From positions 1 to 10,012 of the forward strand of contig SHLU01000069.1 of the NCBI GenBank assembly GCA_004282995.1: 10,012 nucleotides of DNA, written 5' to 3'. The notes beneath the pieces are model-generated. The model was not told the DNA's origin, did no database searches, and saw only the letters and a program-made list of their open reading frames with translations. This document shows, piece after piece, positions 1 through 7,071 of this stretch. Made by a program: the position numbers and the translations under genes. Positions within the stretch are counted from its first letter, which is position 1; each line of letters begins with the position of its first letter. The stretch is from Sphingomonadaceae bacterium (GTDB taxonomy: Bacteria; Pseudomonadota; Alphaproteobacteria; Sphingomonadales; Sphingomonadaceae).

Positions 1-887
1 ATGCTCATCACCTTGTCGCCGCGCTCGGGGTAGTGGACCGAGAGCCATTCGCGGAACAAGGGCGCGACTTCGTGCGGGAGACGCATAGGTATCCAGCCTA
101 CGCTGTCGACCCCGATGGCAGCGGCGCGCTGGACGATCTCCTCCATGACGTCGTCGGTGATGGCGGGAATAACTGGAGCGACCGAGCAGTGACTCGGGAC
201 GCCCGACTCGACCAGTTTCTCTAATGCCGCGAGTCGCTTGGCAGGCGAAGCTGCGCGAGGTTCGAGCTTTCCTGACAGTTTCGGATCGAGGCTAGTCACC
301 GATATTGCCACCGCCACCAAGCGCCGTTCGGCCATCTCGGACAAGAGGTCGAGATCCTCGAGCACACGGTCAGACTTGGTGGTGATCGTAACGGGGTGCC
401 GCGCATCGAGGCACACTTCCAGCACCTGCCGCGTGATGCGGTAATCGCGCTCGATAGGCTGGTAGGGATCGGTATTCGTCCCCATGGCTATCGGCTTGGG
501 GCGATACTTGCGCTTAGCCAGTGTTGCGCGCAGCAGTTCTGCCGCATTCGGCTTGGCAAAAAGCTGCGTCTCGAAATCGAGGCCCGGCGAGAGGTCGTGA
601 TAAGCGTGGGTAGGGCGCGCAAAGCAGTAAACGCAGCCATGCTCGCACCCGCGATAGGGATTTATCGAGCGGTCGAAGAAGATGTCGGGCGACTGGTTGA
701 AGCTGAGTATCGTCTTCGGGTTCTCCTCGGTTACATGGGTGCGCAGCTTTACCGGCGGGCCGTCGAGCGCCTCCATGTGATCGCGCCAGTCGCCATCGGC
801 CTCGCGCGTGGCAAGGCCGAAGCGCGTCGGGACCGCGCGCGACTGCGCACCCCGACCGGTGACAGGCGACTCACTGCTTTTCTCCAT
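1..887 (-). CDS. PA0069-family radical SAM protein (COG1533, SplB-like), C-terminus cut by window edge
   Basis: Read by hand on the minus strand; the frame stays open from the ATG at 887 to the window edge, giving 295 residues. The N-terminus has the family's TGRGA...TRF stretch (about residues 10-23). The radical SAM cluster motif CxxxCxxC is Cys81, Cys85 and Cys88 within NPYRGCEHGCVYCFARPTHA, which should bind a [4Fe-4S] cluster and S-adenosylmethionine. Further family-typical stretches follow: LSPGLDFETQLF (99-110), then MGTNTDPYQPIERDYRITR. Family members are usually about 350-370 residues, so roughly 60-70 are missing. COG1533 is named after spore photoproduct lyase, but the substrate of the PA0069 branch is unknown, so a DNA-repair role is only suggested. 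An in-frame ATG at 899 would add four residues, but it lies inside a LexA-box match, so 887 is preferred. Neither start has a clear Shine-Dalgarno sequence. Confidence 0.92.
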   Translation of the reverse strand, partial: MEKSSESPVTGRGAQSRAVPTRFGLATREADGDWRDHMEALDGPPVKLRTHVTEENPKTILSFNQSPDIFFDRSINPYRGCEHGCVYCFARPTHAYHDLSPGLDFETQLFAKPNAAELLRATLAKRKYRPKPIAMGTNTDPYQPIERDYRITRQVLEVCLDARHPVTITTKSDRVLEDLDLLSEMAERRLVAVAISVTSLDPKLSGKLEPRAASPAKRLAALEKLVESGVPSHCSVAPVIPAITDDVMEEIVQRAAAIGVDSVGWIPMRLPHEVAPLFREWLSVHYPERGDKVMS

Positions 888-893
888 GCATGA

Positions 894-908
894 GAACATA
901 TATGGAAC
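894..908. promoter_or_regulatory. Candidate LexA operator (SOS box), GAAC-N7-GAAC
   Basis: The plus strand reads GAACATATATGGAAC, an exact match to the direct-repeat LexA operator known in alphaproteobacteria (GAAC/GTTC half-sites with a 7-base gap). It ends 7 bases upstream of the ATG at 887 of the minus-strand radical SAM gene and 70 bases upstream of the plus-strand membrane protein gene. On the minus strand it contains TATATG (903-898), which could serve as a -10 element; a bound repressor would then cover the core promoter. Its placement favours control of the radical SAM gene. LexA binding is inferred from the sequence only. Confidence 0.6.
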
Positions 909-978
909 ATGGCGGGTGGTCCAGCGGTTGTTGCGCCGCATCTTGTGCATCGCCCTAACATCGGCAAAGCTAGGGCTG

Positions 979-1491
979 ATGAAGATGCACGGACCTTACA
1001 CCTACCGCGTCGATGAAGCGGACCTCGCTTCGGCGGGGCGGCACTTTTTCAGGCGCAAGGTCTTCCAAAGACCGATGAACTATCTGGTCATCGCGATTAT
1101 CGGGCTTGCGATAGTTTTAGTCGCACTAGATCTGTTCGAAGACGGCGCCTTGCGCCTTTCGACGCTACTCGTCGTCGGTCTGGGCATCCCATTGATCTGG
1201 TTGATCCCGTACCTTCTCGCACCGGTCATCGTGCGCAGGCAATTTCGCCAGAGCGCCGCGCTGCGGGATGAGAACCAGCTTGAATTCGATGAGGAGGCGG
1301 TGCGCTTTACCAACCAGCGCGGCCATGCGCGCATCCCGTTTCACGAGCTATACGCCTGGTCGGAAACCGATCGGATGATCCTGCTTCACCAGACAGAGGC
1401 CTTCTTCAATCCCATTCCGAAGGCATCAATGGGCGACGATTACTTGCTGCTCGTTTCCGCATTGGAAGAAGCAGGGATCAGACGCTTCTAG
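979..1491 (+). CDS. YcxB-like small membrane protein
   Basis: A 170-residue protein from the ATG at 979. The frame is open further upstream to 808, but that extension would cover the LexA-box match and the radical SAM gene's start. AGGG at 972-975 lies close upstream, and a second in-frame ATG at 985 would be better spaced from it, so the true start may be six bases later. Two hydrophobic segments (about residues 34-51 and 61-84) are separated by a short polar turn with acidic residues (DLFEDGALR). A soluble C-terminal domain of about 85 residues follows, with the pattern LEFDEEAVRFTNQRGHARIPFHELYAWSE and then a line like ILLHQTEAFFNPIPKASM. That arrangement is typical of the YcxB/PF14317 domain: two helices, then a PH-like beta domain. 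No catalytic residues are evident and the function is unknown. Its stop overlaps the stop of the convergent moaB gene. Confidence 0.72.
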   Translation: MKMHGPYTYRVDEADLASAGRHFFRRKVFQRPMNYLVIAIIGLAIVLVALDLFEDGALRLSTLLVVGLGIPLIWLIPYLLAPVIVRRQFRQSAALRDENQLEFDEEAVRFTNQRGHARIPFHELYAWSETDRMILLHQTEAFFNPIPKASMGDDYLLLVSALEEAGIRRF

Positions 1492-2015
1492 CGCTCGCGC
1501 AAACGCGGCATCAATTCGACGAAATTGCAAGGCTTGTTGCGGCTGTCGAGCTGGAGAACGAGGATCTTGTCCCAGCCATCTTTCACCGCTCCGTTCGAGC
1601 CGGGCAGCGCGAAAATATAGGTCCCACGGGCGATTACAGCGCAGGCGCGGCTCTGGATCGTACTGGTTCCGATGCTCTCGAAACTAAGCCAGCGGAACAG
1701 TTCGCCGAAGCCGGGGATGTCCTTGTCCTTCACGCGGTCGAGTGCCTCGGGCGTCACGTCGCGGCCCGTCAGGCCGGTGCCGCCCGTGGTGATGATAGCG
1801 TCGATCTGCTCGTCGTCGATCCAGCGGTGGAGGTGAGCGGCGATCTCGTTCTTGTCGTCGCGGCTGATCTCGCGCGCGGCCAGATGGTGACCGGCCTTTG
1901 CGATCCGGTCAGCCAGAATGTCTCCCGATGTATCTTCGCTCGCCTTACGCGTATCGGAGATCGTGAGCAGCGCGATATTGACCGGTTTGAAAGTCAGGCT
2001 CTCGTCGATAGCCAT
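1488..2015 (-). CDS. moaB: Molybdenum cofactor biosynthesis protein B
   Basis: A 175-residue MoaB/MogA-family protein that acts in the cytoplasm in molybdopterin maturation. Family enzymes of the MogA type adenylylate molybdopterin before molybdenum insertion; the exact role of MoaB itself is less settled. Diagnostic motifs are SDTRKASEDTSGD (20-32), the nucleotide-binding loop TTGGTGLTGRD (76-86) followed by VTPEAL, and ALPGSNGAV (136-144). The length is normal for a stand-alone MoaB, with no gephyrin- or MoeA-like extension. The start at 2015 is supported by a good Shine-Dalgarno sequence (GAGAGGAAA) about six bases upstream. It begins 10 bases after the stop of the transglycosylase gene and is probably the last gene of that operon. 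The C-terminal stop is shared with the convergent gene through the palindrome CTAG at 1488-1491, which leaves no room for a terminator between them. Confidence 0.95.
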   Translation of the reverse strand: MAIDESLTFKPVNIALLTISDTRKASEDTSGDILADRIAKAGHHLAAREISRDDKNEIAAHLHRWIDDEQIDAIITTGGTGLTGRDVTPEALDRVKDKDIPGFGELFRWLSFESIGTSTIQSRACAVIARGTYIFALPGSNGAVKDGWDKILVLQLDSRNKPCNFVELMPRLRER

Positions 2016-2025
2016 CGGTTTCCTC

Positions 2026-3738
2026 TCAGCGGGTACGGGGGAATTGCGGCCAGTCGTTCTCGGCTAGATCCGTGCGGCTAGGTGCTTCGGCATCGGCCTG
2101 GCGCAGGTACATCCAGTAGTTGCGCATCACGATGGCGACATAGCCGCGCGTTTCCCAATAGGGTATCGATTCCATCCAGAGAAGCGGATCGCCCTGGTCG
2201 TTGATCTCGCCGTTCCAGCGGGCAACCGGGGTGGGCCCTGCGTTATAGGCAGCCATGACCTTCGGTAGGTGACCGCGAGTGTAATTGGCCTGTGCCAAGG
2301 CCTCGAGCGTGCGCTGGCCGAACGCAAGGTTTGTGCGCGGATCCTTGAGGTCGGCACCGGCGCTCATATTGATCGAGGCGGCATATTCGCGCGCCGCGAT
2401 CGGGCGGATTTGCATCAGGCCTATGGCGTTTGCTGGGCTTACCACGCGTTCGCGGAAATTCGACTCCTGAAGGGCGTGGGCAAAGGCGAGCGCGGGATCG
2501 ACCCGCCATCCGCCGTGCGGCGTGTGATAGGCGACCGGCCAGCGCAGGTTAGCGGGCGAACGCTCACCGCGCGGCGCATTGTAAGCCATGAAGGTCTGTG
2601 CACCAGCAAGACCCAGCGCGCGGGCAAGACGAGTGAGAGCGGCGAAATCGCGCGAGTTGCCGTAGCGCACCTGCCAGCGCAGGACTTCGTCCGCGATATC
2701 GCGGCGGCCGACTTCGGCCAGCATGACCGCCTCGCGCACGGCAGTTTCCCCAGAGAGCTTGCGCCAGTCCTCCGCTGTCAGGTCGGGAGCCGTATGATTG
2801 CGTGGGAGATCGCGGCCGAGCTGTTCGTTAGCCAGCATGCCATAGAGCGTTTCGTCATAACGCGCGGCGCTGCGCAGGTGTGCATCGGCGGTCTGGGGCT
2901 GGCGGCACCGGATAAGGCTGCGAGCGGCCCAATAATGGGCGGCGGTCCGCAATTCGACATTGTCCGCCTCGGAGGCGCTCGATGCGAAAAACTGCGCGGC
3001 ACGCGCGCAATCGCCAAGTCGCCATGCCGACAGGCCGGCGACCCAATGGCCTTCAGCGACCCAGGGGCCGCTTCCCTGGCCGACAAGCTGCGCCATGCCG
3101 TAAGCCTCGGCATCGCGGTTTTCGATGTAATAGCTCCACGCGACGCGCTGACGCCATTCTGCCCGGGCCTGGCCGGACAATGAGGCATCCACTCCATCCA
3201 GCAGCAGGCGTGCGCCGTCGGGATCGTCATTGGTGATCCGCTCGAGGATCGCCTCGCGAACGCTGTCAGGCATCGTACCATCGCGCACCGTGGCAGGCCG
3301 CACACGCCTCGTGATACCTTGCTGGCGTGCCAGCGAGTTTTCGCGCGGCAGGTCCGGACGCCAGGAAAGACCGCGGGTCTCGCCGAGCCGGACGATGTCA
3401 CCGACCCTCGAACCATCCGGATAGCGCCGCAACCAATCCTCGATACGACCGAGTTCGATCCGGGGGCTGTTCGGGTCGAGATAATAGGTTGCCAGCGCAG
3501 CGCCATGCAGCGGACCGTCGCTTCGCTGTGACAGCATGACCTCGACGCGGTCCCAGTTCTTTGCATCGATCGCTTCGAACAGCGAGGCGTAATAGCTGCG
3601 GTCTTCTGCCGAGAGCAGCGTGGGCAACGCAGAGGATTGCGAAGCGGTAAAATAGGCGATGCTTTCGGATTGGGCGAGGGCTGGTGCCGCGCATAGAGCG
3701 GTGCCGACCGCCGCAATCCAGAACGGGAGTTTCGTCAT
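2026..3738 (-). CDS. Slt-type soluble lytic murein transglycosylase (periplasmic, GH23)
   Basis: A 570-residue exported enzyme expected to cleave peptidoglycan between MurNAc and GlcNAc with formation of 1,6-anhydroMurNAc. The N-terminus is a signal peptide: MTK, a hydrophobic core, then APALAQ with likely cleavage near residues 22-23. Residues 25 to about 390 form an alpha-helical, TPR-like region resembling the ring domain of Slt70. The C-terminal SLT domain carries the catalytic Glu425 in HALQESNF, then GLMQI (440-444) and MAAYNAGP (495-502), all classic family 23 motifs. The length is somewhat short of E. coli Slt70. The frame opens at 3747, but the ATG at 3738 is chosen because it overlaps the upstream gene's TGA as ATGA (translational coupling) and places the signal peptide correctly. 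It sits between a UDG-like gene and moaB on the same strand. Confidence 0.95.
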   Translation of the reverse strand: MTKLPFWIAAVGTALCAAPALAQSESIAYFTASQSSALPTLLSAEDRSYYASLFEAIDAKNWDRVEVMLSQRSDGPLHGAALATYYLDPNSPRIELGRIEDWLRRYPDGSRVGDIVRLGETRGLSWRPDLPRENSLARQQGITRRVRPATVRDGTMPDSVREAILERITNDDPDGARLLLDGVDASLSGQARAEWRQRVAWSYYIENRDAEAYGMAQLVGQGSGPWVAEGHWVAGLSAWRLGDCARAAQFFASSASEADNVELRTAAHYWAARSLIRCRQPQTADAHLRSAARYDETLYGMLANEQLGRDLPRNHTAPDLTAEDWRKLSGETAVREAVMLAEVGRRDIADEVLRWQVRYGNSRDFAALTRLARALGLAGAQTFMAYNAPRGERSPANLRWPVAYHTPHGGWRVDPALAFAHALQESNFRERVVSPANAIGLMQIRPIAAREYAASINMSAGADLKDPRTNLAFGQRTLEALAQANYTRGHLPKVMAAYNAGPTPVARWNGEINDQGDPLLWMESIPYWETRGYVAIVMRNYWMYLRQADAEAPSRTDLAENDWPQFPRTR

Positions 3739-4520
3739 GCAGTCCATTCCAGCCAGCGGTTCCAGAAATTGCGGCGCCTCGGTGCTGAGCGGGCGAGCTC
3801 CGCTAGTTGCGGCGCGAGCATAAGCGGAAGGGTGTTTTCGCCTGCCTTAACGACTGCCGGTTCGCGCGCCATGTCGGGCGGGATATCGAACAGGGGCGCG
3901 AGCGCGCGTCCGAATACGAGCACGCGGTGGGGAGCTGCCAAAGTGATATGGTGTCGGGTGACTTCCGTCATACCCTGTCGGGCGATTGCGGCCCAATCTG
4001 GCAGCGAAACGGGTGCGGGTAGCGCGCTTGCGAGATAGAGTTCGTGCTGCTGCAACCCCATGGAGCCGGTGACGGCTTCGAGGAAGCGAGCCGGAGCGCC
4101 GGAAAGTAGTTCGTCTGTGTCGCCATCCGTCGGCTCGGGAATGATCACCATCAGTTTGGCGCCTGCTACGCCCCGCGGCGGCGGGCGGTTCTGCACGCCG
4201 GCCTGGGAGAGCGATCTCTCCGTCATCCACCACTCGCGAAATTTTTCCAAGGTTTCCGGATAGGCGCCGGGCGCGCCGCCGATTTGCGCGGTTTCCGCAG
4301 TGCCCTCGAATGCGCGTTCGAGTGGCGTCTGCTTGGGTTCTTCGGGCAGCTTTCTCGGCTTTGGCGACGCTACGGCCTGCTCTTCTTCAGGCTCGGCCAG
4401 CCAGCTTGTCGCCTCATCGCGATAATCGTCCTCAACCCCGGCCTCGCGCCACCAGTCGAGCGCTGCTTCGAGCGCATCTACAGGCGATAATTCGCGGGAT
4501 TCCGGTGTGTCTGCGATCAT
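3735..4520 (-). CDS. UDG-superfamily-like protein with degenerate catalytic motifs
   Basis: A 261-residue protein from the ATG at 4520. The frame continues upstream to 4811, but only as antisense to the ETF-QO gene. The first ~115 residues are low in recognisable structure: an acidic segment (WREAGVEDDYRDEATSWLAEPEEE, about 24-47) and a proline/lysine-rich linker (53-67). From about residue 121 the layout follows family 4/5 uracil-DNA glycosylases: strand plus motif 1 (LMVIIPEPTDGDTD, 123-136), a helix SGAPARFLEAVTGSMGL (140-156), ELYLASALP (160-168), RVLVFGRAL (199-207) and a final LPLMLAPQLAELARSAPRR (231-249). The expected GEAPG of motif 1 reads PEPTD, the HPxxLL-type motif 3 reads APQLAEL, and there is no cysteine in the whole protein, so no Fe-S cluster. 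The fold is my inference; glycosylase activity is unlikely. It is first in an operon with the transglycosylase (ATGA overlap), and GGACGGA lies just upstream of its start. Confidence 0.62.
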   Translation of the reverse strand: MIADTPESRELSPVDALEAALDWWREAGVEDDYRDEATSWLAEPEEEQAVASPKPRKLPEEPKQTPLERAFEGTAETAQIGGAPGAYPETLEKFREWWMTERSLSQAGVQNRPPPRGVAGAKLMVIIPEPTDGDTDELLSGAPARFLEAVTGSMGLQQHELYLASALPAPVSLPDWAAIARQGMTEVTRHHITLAAPHRVLVFGRALAPLFDIPPDMAREPAVVKAGENTLPLMLAPQLAELARSAPRRRNFWNRWLEWTA

Positions 4521-4602
4521 TTTCCGTCCGTCCAAGGTCTTGACCTCAAACCGCCCAGCAATCAAGGCAATCCCAACGCTTAAGCGACGAAAAGAGAGAG
4601 AT
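4521..4602. promoter_or_regulatory. Divergent intergenic region between the UDG-like gene and ETF-QO
   Basis: These 82 bases must hold the start signals for both the leftward udg-like/slt/moaB unit and the rightward ETF-QO unit. A good -35-like TTGACC lies at 4540-4545 on the plus strand, but I see no convincing -10 at 16-18 bases from it. GAGAGAG at 4594-4600 serves as the ribosome binding site for the ETF-QO gene. I see no operator-like dyad. The role is inferred from gene orientation. Confidence 0.5.
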
Positions 4603-6249
4603 ATGAGCGAACGCGAATCCATGCCCTGCGACGTCGTCATCATTGGCGGCGGACCTGCCGGTCTTTCGGCGGCTATCCGGTTGAAGCAAATCAACGAGGA
4701 CCTCGAGGTCGTCGTGCTTGAAAAGGGCAGCGAAATAGGCGCGCATATCCTCTCGGGCGCGGTCGTGGATCCCAAGGCGATGAATGAGCTCTTCCCCGAT
4801 TGGCGCAACATGGATTGCCCGCTTGCGGAAACCCCGGTGACCGAGAACCATCACTGGGTCTTGTCCGAAGGCAGCAAGTCAGATCTGCCGGAATTCATGC
4901 TTCCGCCGTTCATGTCGAACGACGGCAACTATACCGCTTCGCTTGGCAACACCTGCCGCTGGCTGGCCGAACAGGCCGAAGGGCTAGGCGTTATGGTCTT
5001 CCCCGGATTTCCCGCCGCAGAAGTGCTGTTCAATGACGCAGGTGCAGTTGCCGGCGTTGTGACTCAAGACATGGGAATTGCCGAAGATGGATCGCAGAAA
5101 GGCGACTACCAGCCCGGCATGGAAATCCACGCGAAGTACACGCTTTTCGCAGAAGGTGCTCGAGGCAACCTCACCAAGAAGATGAAAGCCAAGTTCGACC
5201 TTGAGGCTGATTGCGAGCCGCAGGTCTATGGTTTGGGTATCAAGGAACTGTGGGACGTCGATCCCGACAAGTATGAGCAAGGTACGGTCATCCATACGCA
5301 GGGCTGGCCCTTGAGCGAGACCGGCACCTGGGGTGGTGGCTTCATCTACCACCAGGCAAATGGCCAGGTCGCACTGGGGTTCGTGACGGCACTCGACTAC
5401 AAGAACCCGCACGTTTCTCCCTATCAGGAATTCCAGCGCTGGAAGCACCATCCGGAGATTGCCGCACTTCTCGAAGGCGGAAAGCGCGTGGCCTACGGTG
5501 CTCGCGTCATCAATGAGGGTGGCTGGCAGTCCGTACCCAAGCTCGCATTCCCGGGCGGTGCGCTCATCGGTTGCTCGGCAGGTTTTGTGAATGTGCCGCG
5601 CATCAAGGGCACGCATACCGCCATGAAGAGCGGTATGCTTGCAGCTGAAAGCATCGCGTCCGCCATCGCTGGTGGCGACGAGCACACCGAGCTTATGGAT
5701 TACGATACGGCAGTTCGTGAAAGCTGGATCGCGACTGAGCTCAAGAAGGTGAAGAACGCGCAGCCTGCCGTTGCGAAGTACGGCGAGGACCTCGGCACCG
5801 TGCTCGCAGGCATCGACATGTGGATGCGTACAATCGGTATCGGATTGCCGATCACCATGAAGCATCACCGCGACCACGAAATGCTGCAACGCGCAGATCT
5901 CTACTCGCCGATCGCTTATCCCAAGCCTGACGGCAAACTGAGCTTCGATCGCCTGACGAATGTCAGCTTCAGCTACACGAACCATGCGGAGGATCAGCCG
6001 GTTCACCTCAAGGTTCTCGACCGCGAATTGCAACGTGAGAGCGAGCTGGAAGTCTATGGCGGCCCTTCGACCCGTTATTGTCCGGCAGGCGTTTACGAGT
6101 GGATCATCGAGGAAGGGGCTGAGCCCAAGTTCCAGATCAATTCGCAAAACTGCGTCCACTGCAAGACCTGCGACATCAAGGACCCCAACCAAAACATCGA
6201 ATGGACCACGCCCGAGGGTGGCGGCGGACCGAACTACCCGAATATGTGA
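4603..6249 (+). CDS. Electron transfer flavoprotein-ubiquinone oxidoreductase (ETF-QO)
   Basis: A 548-residue membrane-associated flavoenzyme that passes electrons from reduced electron transfer flavoprotein to ubiquinone, linking fatty-acid and amino-acid dehydrogenases to the respiratory chain. The N-terminal FAD-binding Rossmann motif is VVIIGGGPAGLSAA (GxGxxG at residues 15-20), with VVLEKGSEIGAH following. Mid-protein stretches such as KGTHTAMKSGMLAAE are typical of the family. The C-terminus has the [4Fe-4S] ferredoxin-like domain with Cys493, Cys517, Cys520 and Cys523 (C-x23-C-x2-C-x2-C), matching the eukaryotic ETFDH arrangement. The length is typical for the bacterial enzyme. The ATG at 4603 is chosen for its GAGAGAG ribosome site and family N-terminus; the upstream ATG at 4507 would run through the divergent promoter region. 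The ETF subunits are not in the window. Its stop is 9 bases before ispE. Confidence 0.97.
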   Translation: MSERESMPCDVVIIGGGPAGLSAAIRLKQINEDLEVVVLEKGSEIGAHILSGAVVDPKAMNELFPDWRNMDCPLAETPVTENHHWVLSEGSKSDLPEFMLPPFMSNDGNYTASLGNTCRWLAEQAEGLGVMVFPGFPAAEVLFNDAGAVAGVVTQDMGIAEDGSQKGDYQPGMEIHAKYTLFAEGARGNLTKKMKAKFDLEADCEPQVYGLGIKELWDVDPDKYEQGTVIHTQGWPLSETGTWGGGFIYHQANGQVALGFVTALDYKNPHVSPYQEFQRWKHHPEIAALLEGGKRVAYGARVINEGGWQSVPKLAFPGGALIGCSAGFVNVPRIKGTHTAMKSGMLAAESIASAIAGGDEHTELMDYDTAVRESWIATELKKVKNAQPAVAKYGEDLGTVLAGIDMWMRTIGIGLPITMKHHRDHEMLQRADLYSPIAYPKPDGKLSFDRLTNVSFSYTNHAEDQPVHLKVLDRELQRESELEVYGGPSTRYCPAGVYEWIIEEGAEPKFQINSQNCVHCKTCDIKDPNQNIEWTTPEGGGGPNYPNM

Positions 6250-6258
6250 TCCAGCCGC

Positions 6259-7071
6259 TTGGTCATTACCGAGACAGCCTACGCCAAGATCAACCTCGCG
6301 CTGCATGTCGGCAAGCGGCGCGAGGATGGTTACCATGAACTCGAGACGCTTTTCGCTTTCGTCGATGCGGGCGATGTCCTGACTGCGCGAACCGACGATC
6401 GGGACACGCTTCAGACCTTGGGCGAATTCTCTGGGACACTCGACGATCCGTTCGACAACCTGGTGATGAGGGCGCTTGGCAAGCTGCCCCGCGCGAACGG
6501 GCTGGCGCTTACGCTGGAAAAGAACCTGCCTGTTGCCGCTGGGCTGGGTGGTGGGTCCGCCGATGCAGGGGCGGTATTCCGCATTGTGCGCGGAGCTTAC
6601 GGACTTCCTGATGACTGGCATGATCGGGCAAGCAAACTTGGCGCGGATGTGCCGGCCTGCGTCGAAAGTCGAACCTGCGTCGGCCGGGGCACCGGTACCG
6701 ATCTCGAACGGGCGGACGACAGCCTGGCGGGCATGGCGGTCCTGCTGGTCAATCCGCGCGTGCCGCTTTCCACGGGTCCGGTGTTCAAGGCGTGGGACGG
6801 CGAGGATCGCGGCGCTCTGCCGCAGGGCAATTCGCGAACGATCGCCCTCGATGGTCGCAACGATCTGGAAGCACCTGCAATCTCGCTGTGTCCGCAAATT
6901 GCCGATGTTCTGGCCGTATTGCGCGGAACCCAGCCGTTTCTCGCCCGTATGTCCGGTTCGGGGGCAACTTGTTTTGCGCTTTATGAAACACAATCTGTGC
7001 GTGACGATGCTGCTGCGCGCATTGCTGCCGGTCATCCCGACTGGTGGCAGTTGAAAGGTAAACTTCGATGA
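6259..7071 (+). CDS. ispE: 4-diphosphocytidyl-2-C-methyl-D-erythritol kinase
   Basis: A 270-residue GHMP kinase that phosphorylates the 2-hydroxyl of CDP-ME in the MEP (non-mevalonate) isoprenoid pathway. Motifs are AYAKINLALHV (7-17, with the conserved Lys10), the ATP-binding glycine-rich loop PVAAGLGGGSADAG (91-104), LGADVP with the probable catalytic Asp130, and MSGSGATCFALY (231-242). The start codon is TTG at 6259: the ETF-QO stop TGA lies in the same frame at 6247-6249, no other start fits between them, and the family motif begins only seven residues in. I see no strong Shine-Dalgarno sequence, so translation may depend on readthrough from the upstream gene by coupling. The gene lies 9 bases after ETF-QO and its stop overlaps the next start as ATGA. 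Confidence 0.96.
   Translation: MVITETAYAKINLALHVGKRREDGYHELETLFAFVDAGDVLTARTDDRDTLQTLGEFSGTLDDPFDNLVMRALGKLPRANGLALTLEKNLPVAAGLGGGSADAGAVFRIVRGAYGLPDDWHDRASKLGADVPACVESRTCVGRGTGTDLERADDSLAGMAVLLVNPRVPLSTGPVFKAWDGEDRGALPQGNSRTIALDGRNDLEAPAISLCPQIADVLAVLRGTQPFLARMSGSGATCFALYETQSVRDDAAARIAAGHPDWWQLKGKLR

Noticed and set aside
396..893. A 165-residue plus-strand frame near the left edge.
   Set aside because: It lies antisense to the radical SAM gene, whose CxxxCxxC motif and family sequence are unmistakable, and shows no motif of its own.
928..961. A promoter for the YcxB-like gene using TTGTTG (928-933) and TAACAT (956-961).
   Set aside because: The spacing is 22 bases, too long for a standard sigma-70 promoter, and the alternative TTGCGC gives 19 with a poor match.
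2269..3183. A 304-residue plus-strand frame opposite the transglycosylase gene.
   Set aside because: It is antisense to a gene with a clear signal peptide and SLT motifs; its composition is rich in Arg, Ala and Gly with no motif, as expected for a shadow frame.
4540..4573. A promoter built on TTGACC (4540-4545) for ETF-QO.
   Set aside because: No acceptable -10 lies at 16-18 bases; the nearest AT-containing hexamers are at the wrong spacing. Kept only as part of the divergent region.
4521..4811. An N-terminal extension of the UDG-like protein up to an ATG at 4811.
   Set aside because: The extra ~97 residues would run antisense through the start of ETF-QO and the divergent promoter region, and do not resemble a UDG-family N-terminus. 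The ATG at 4520 has a nearby purine-rich site.
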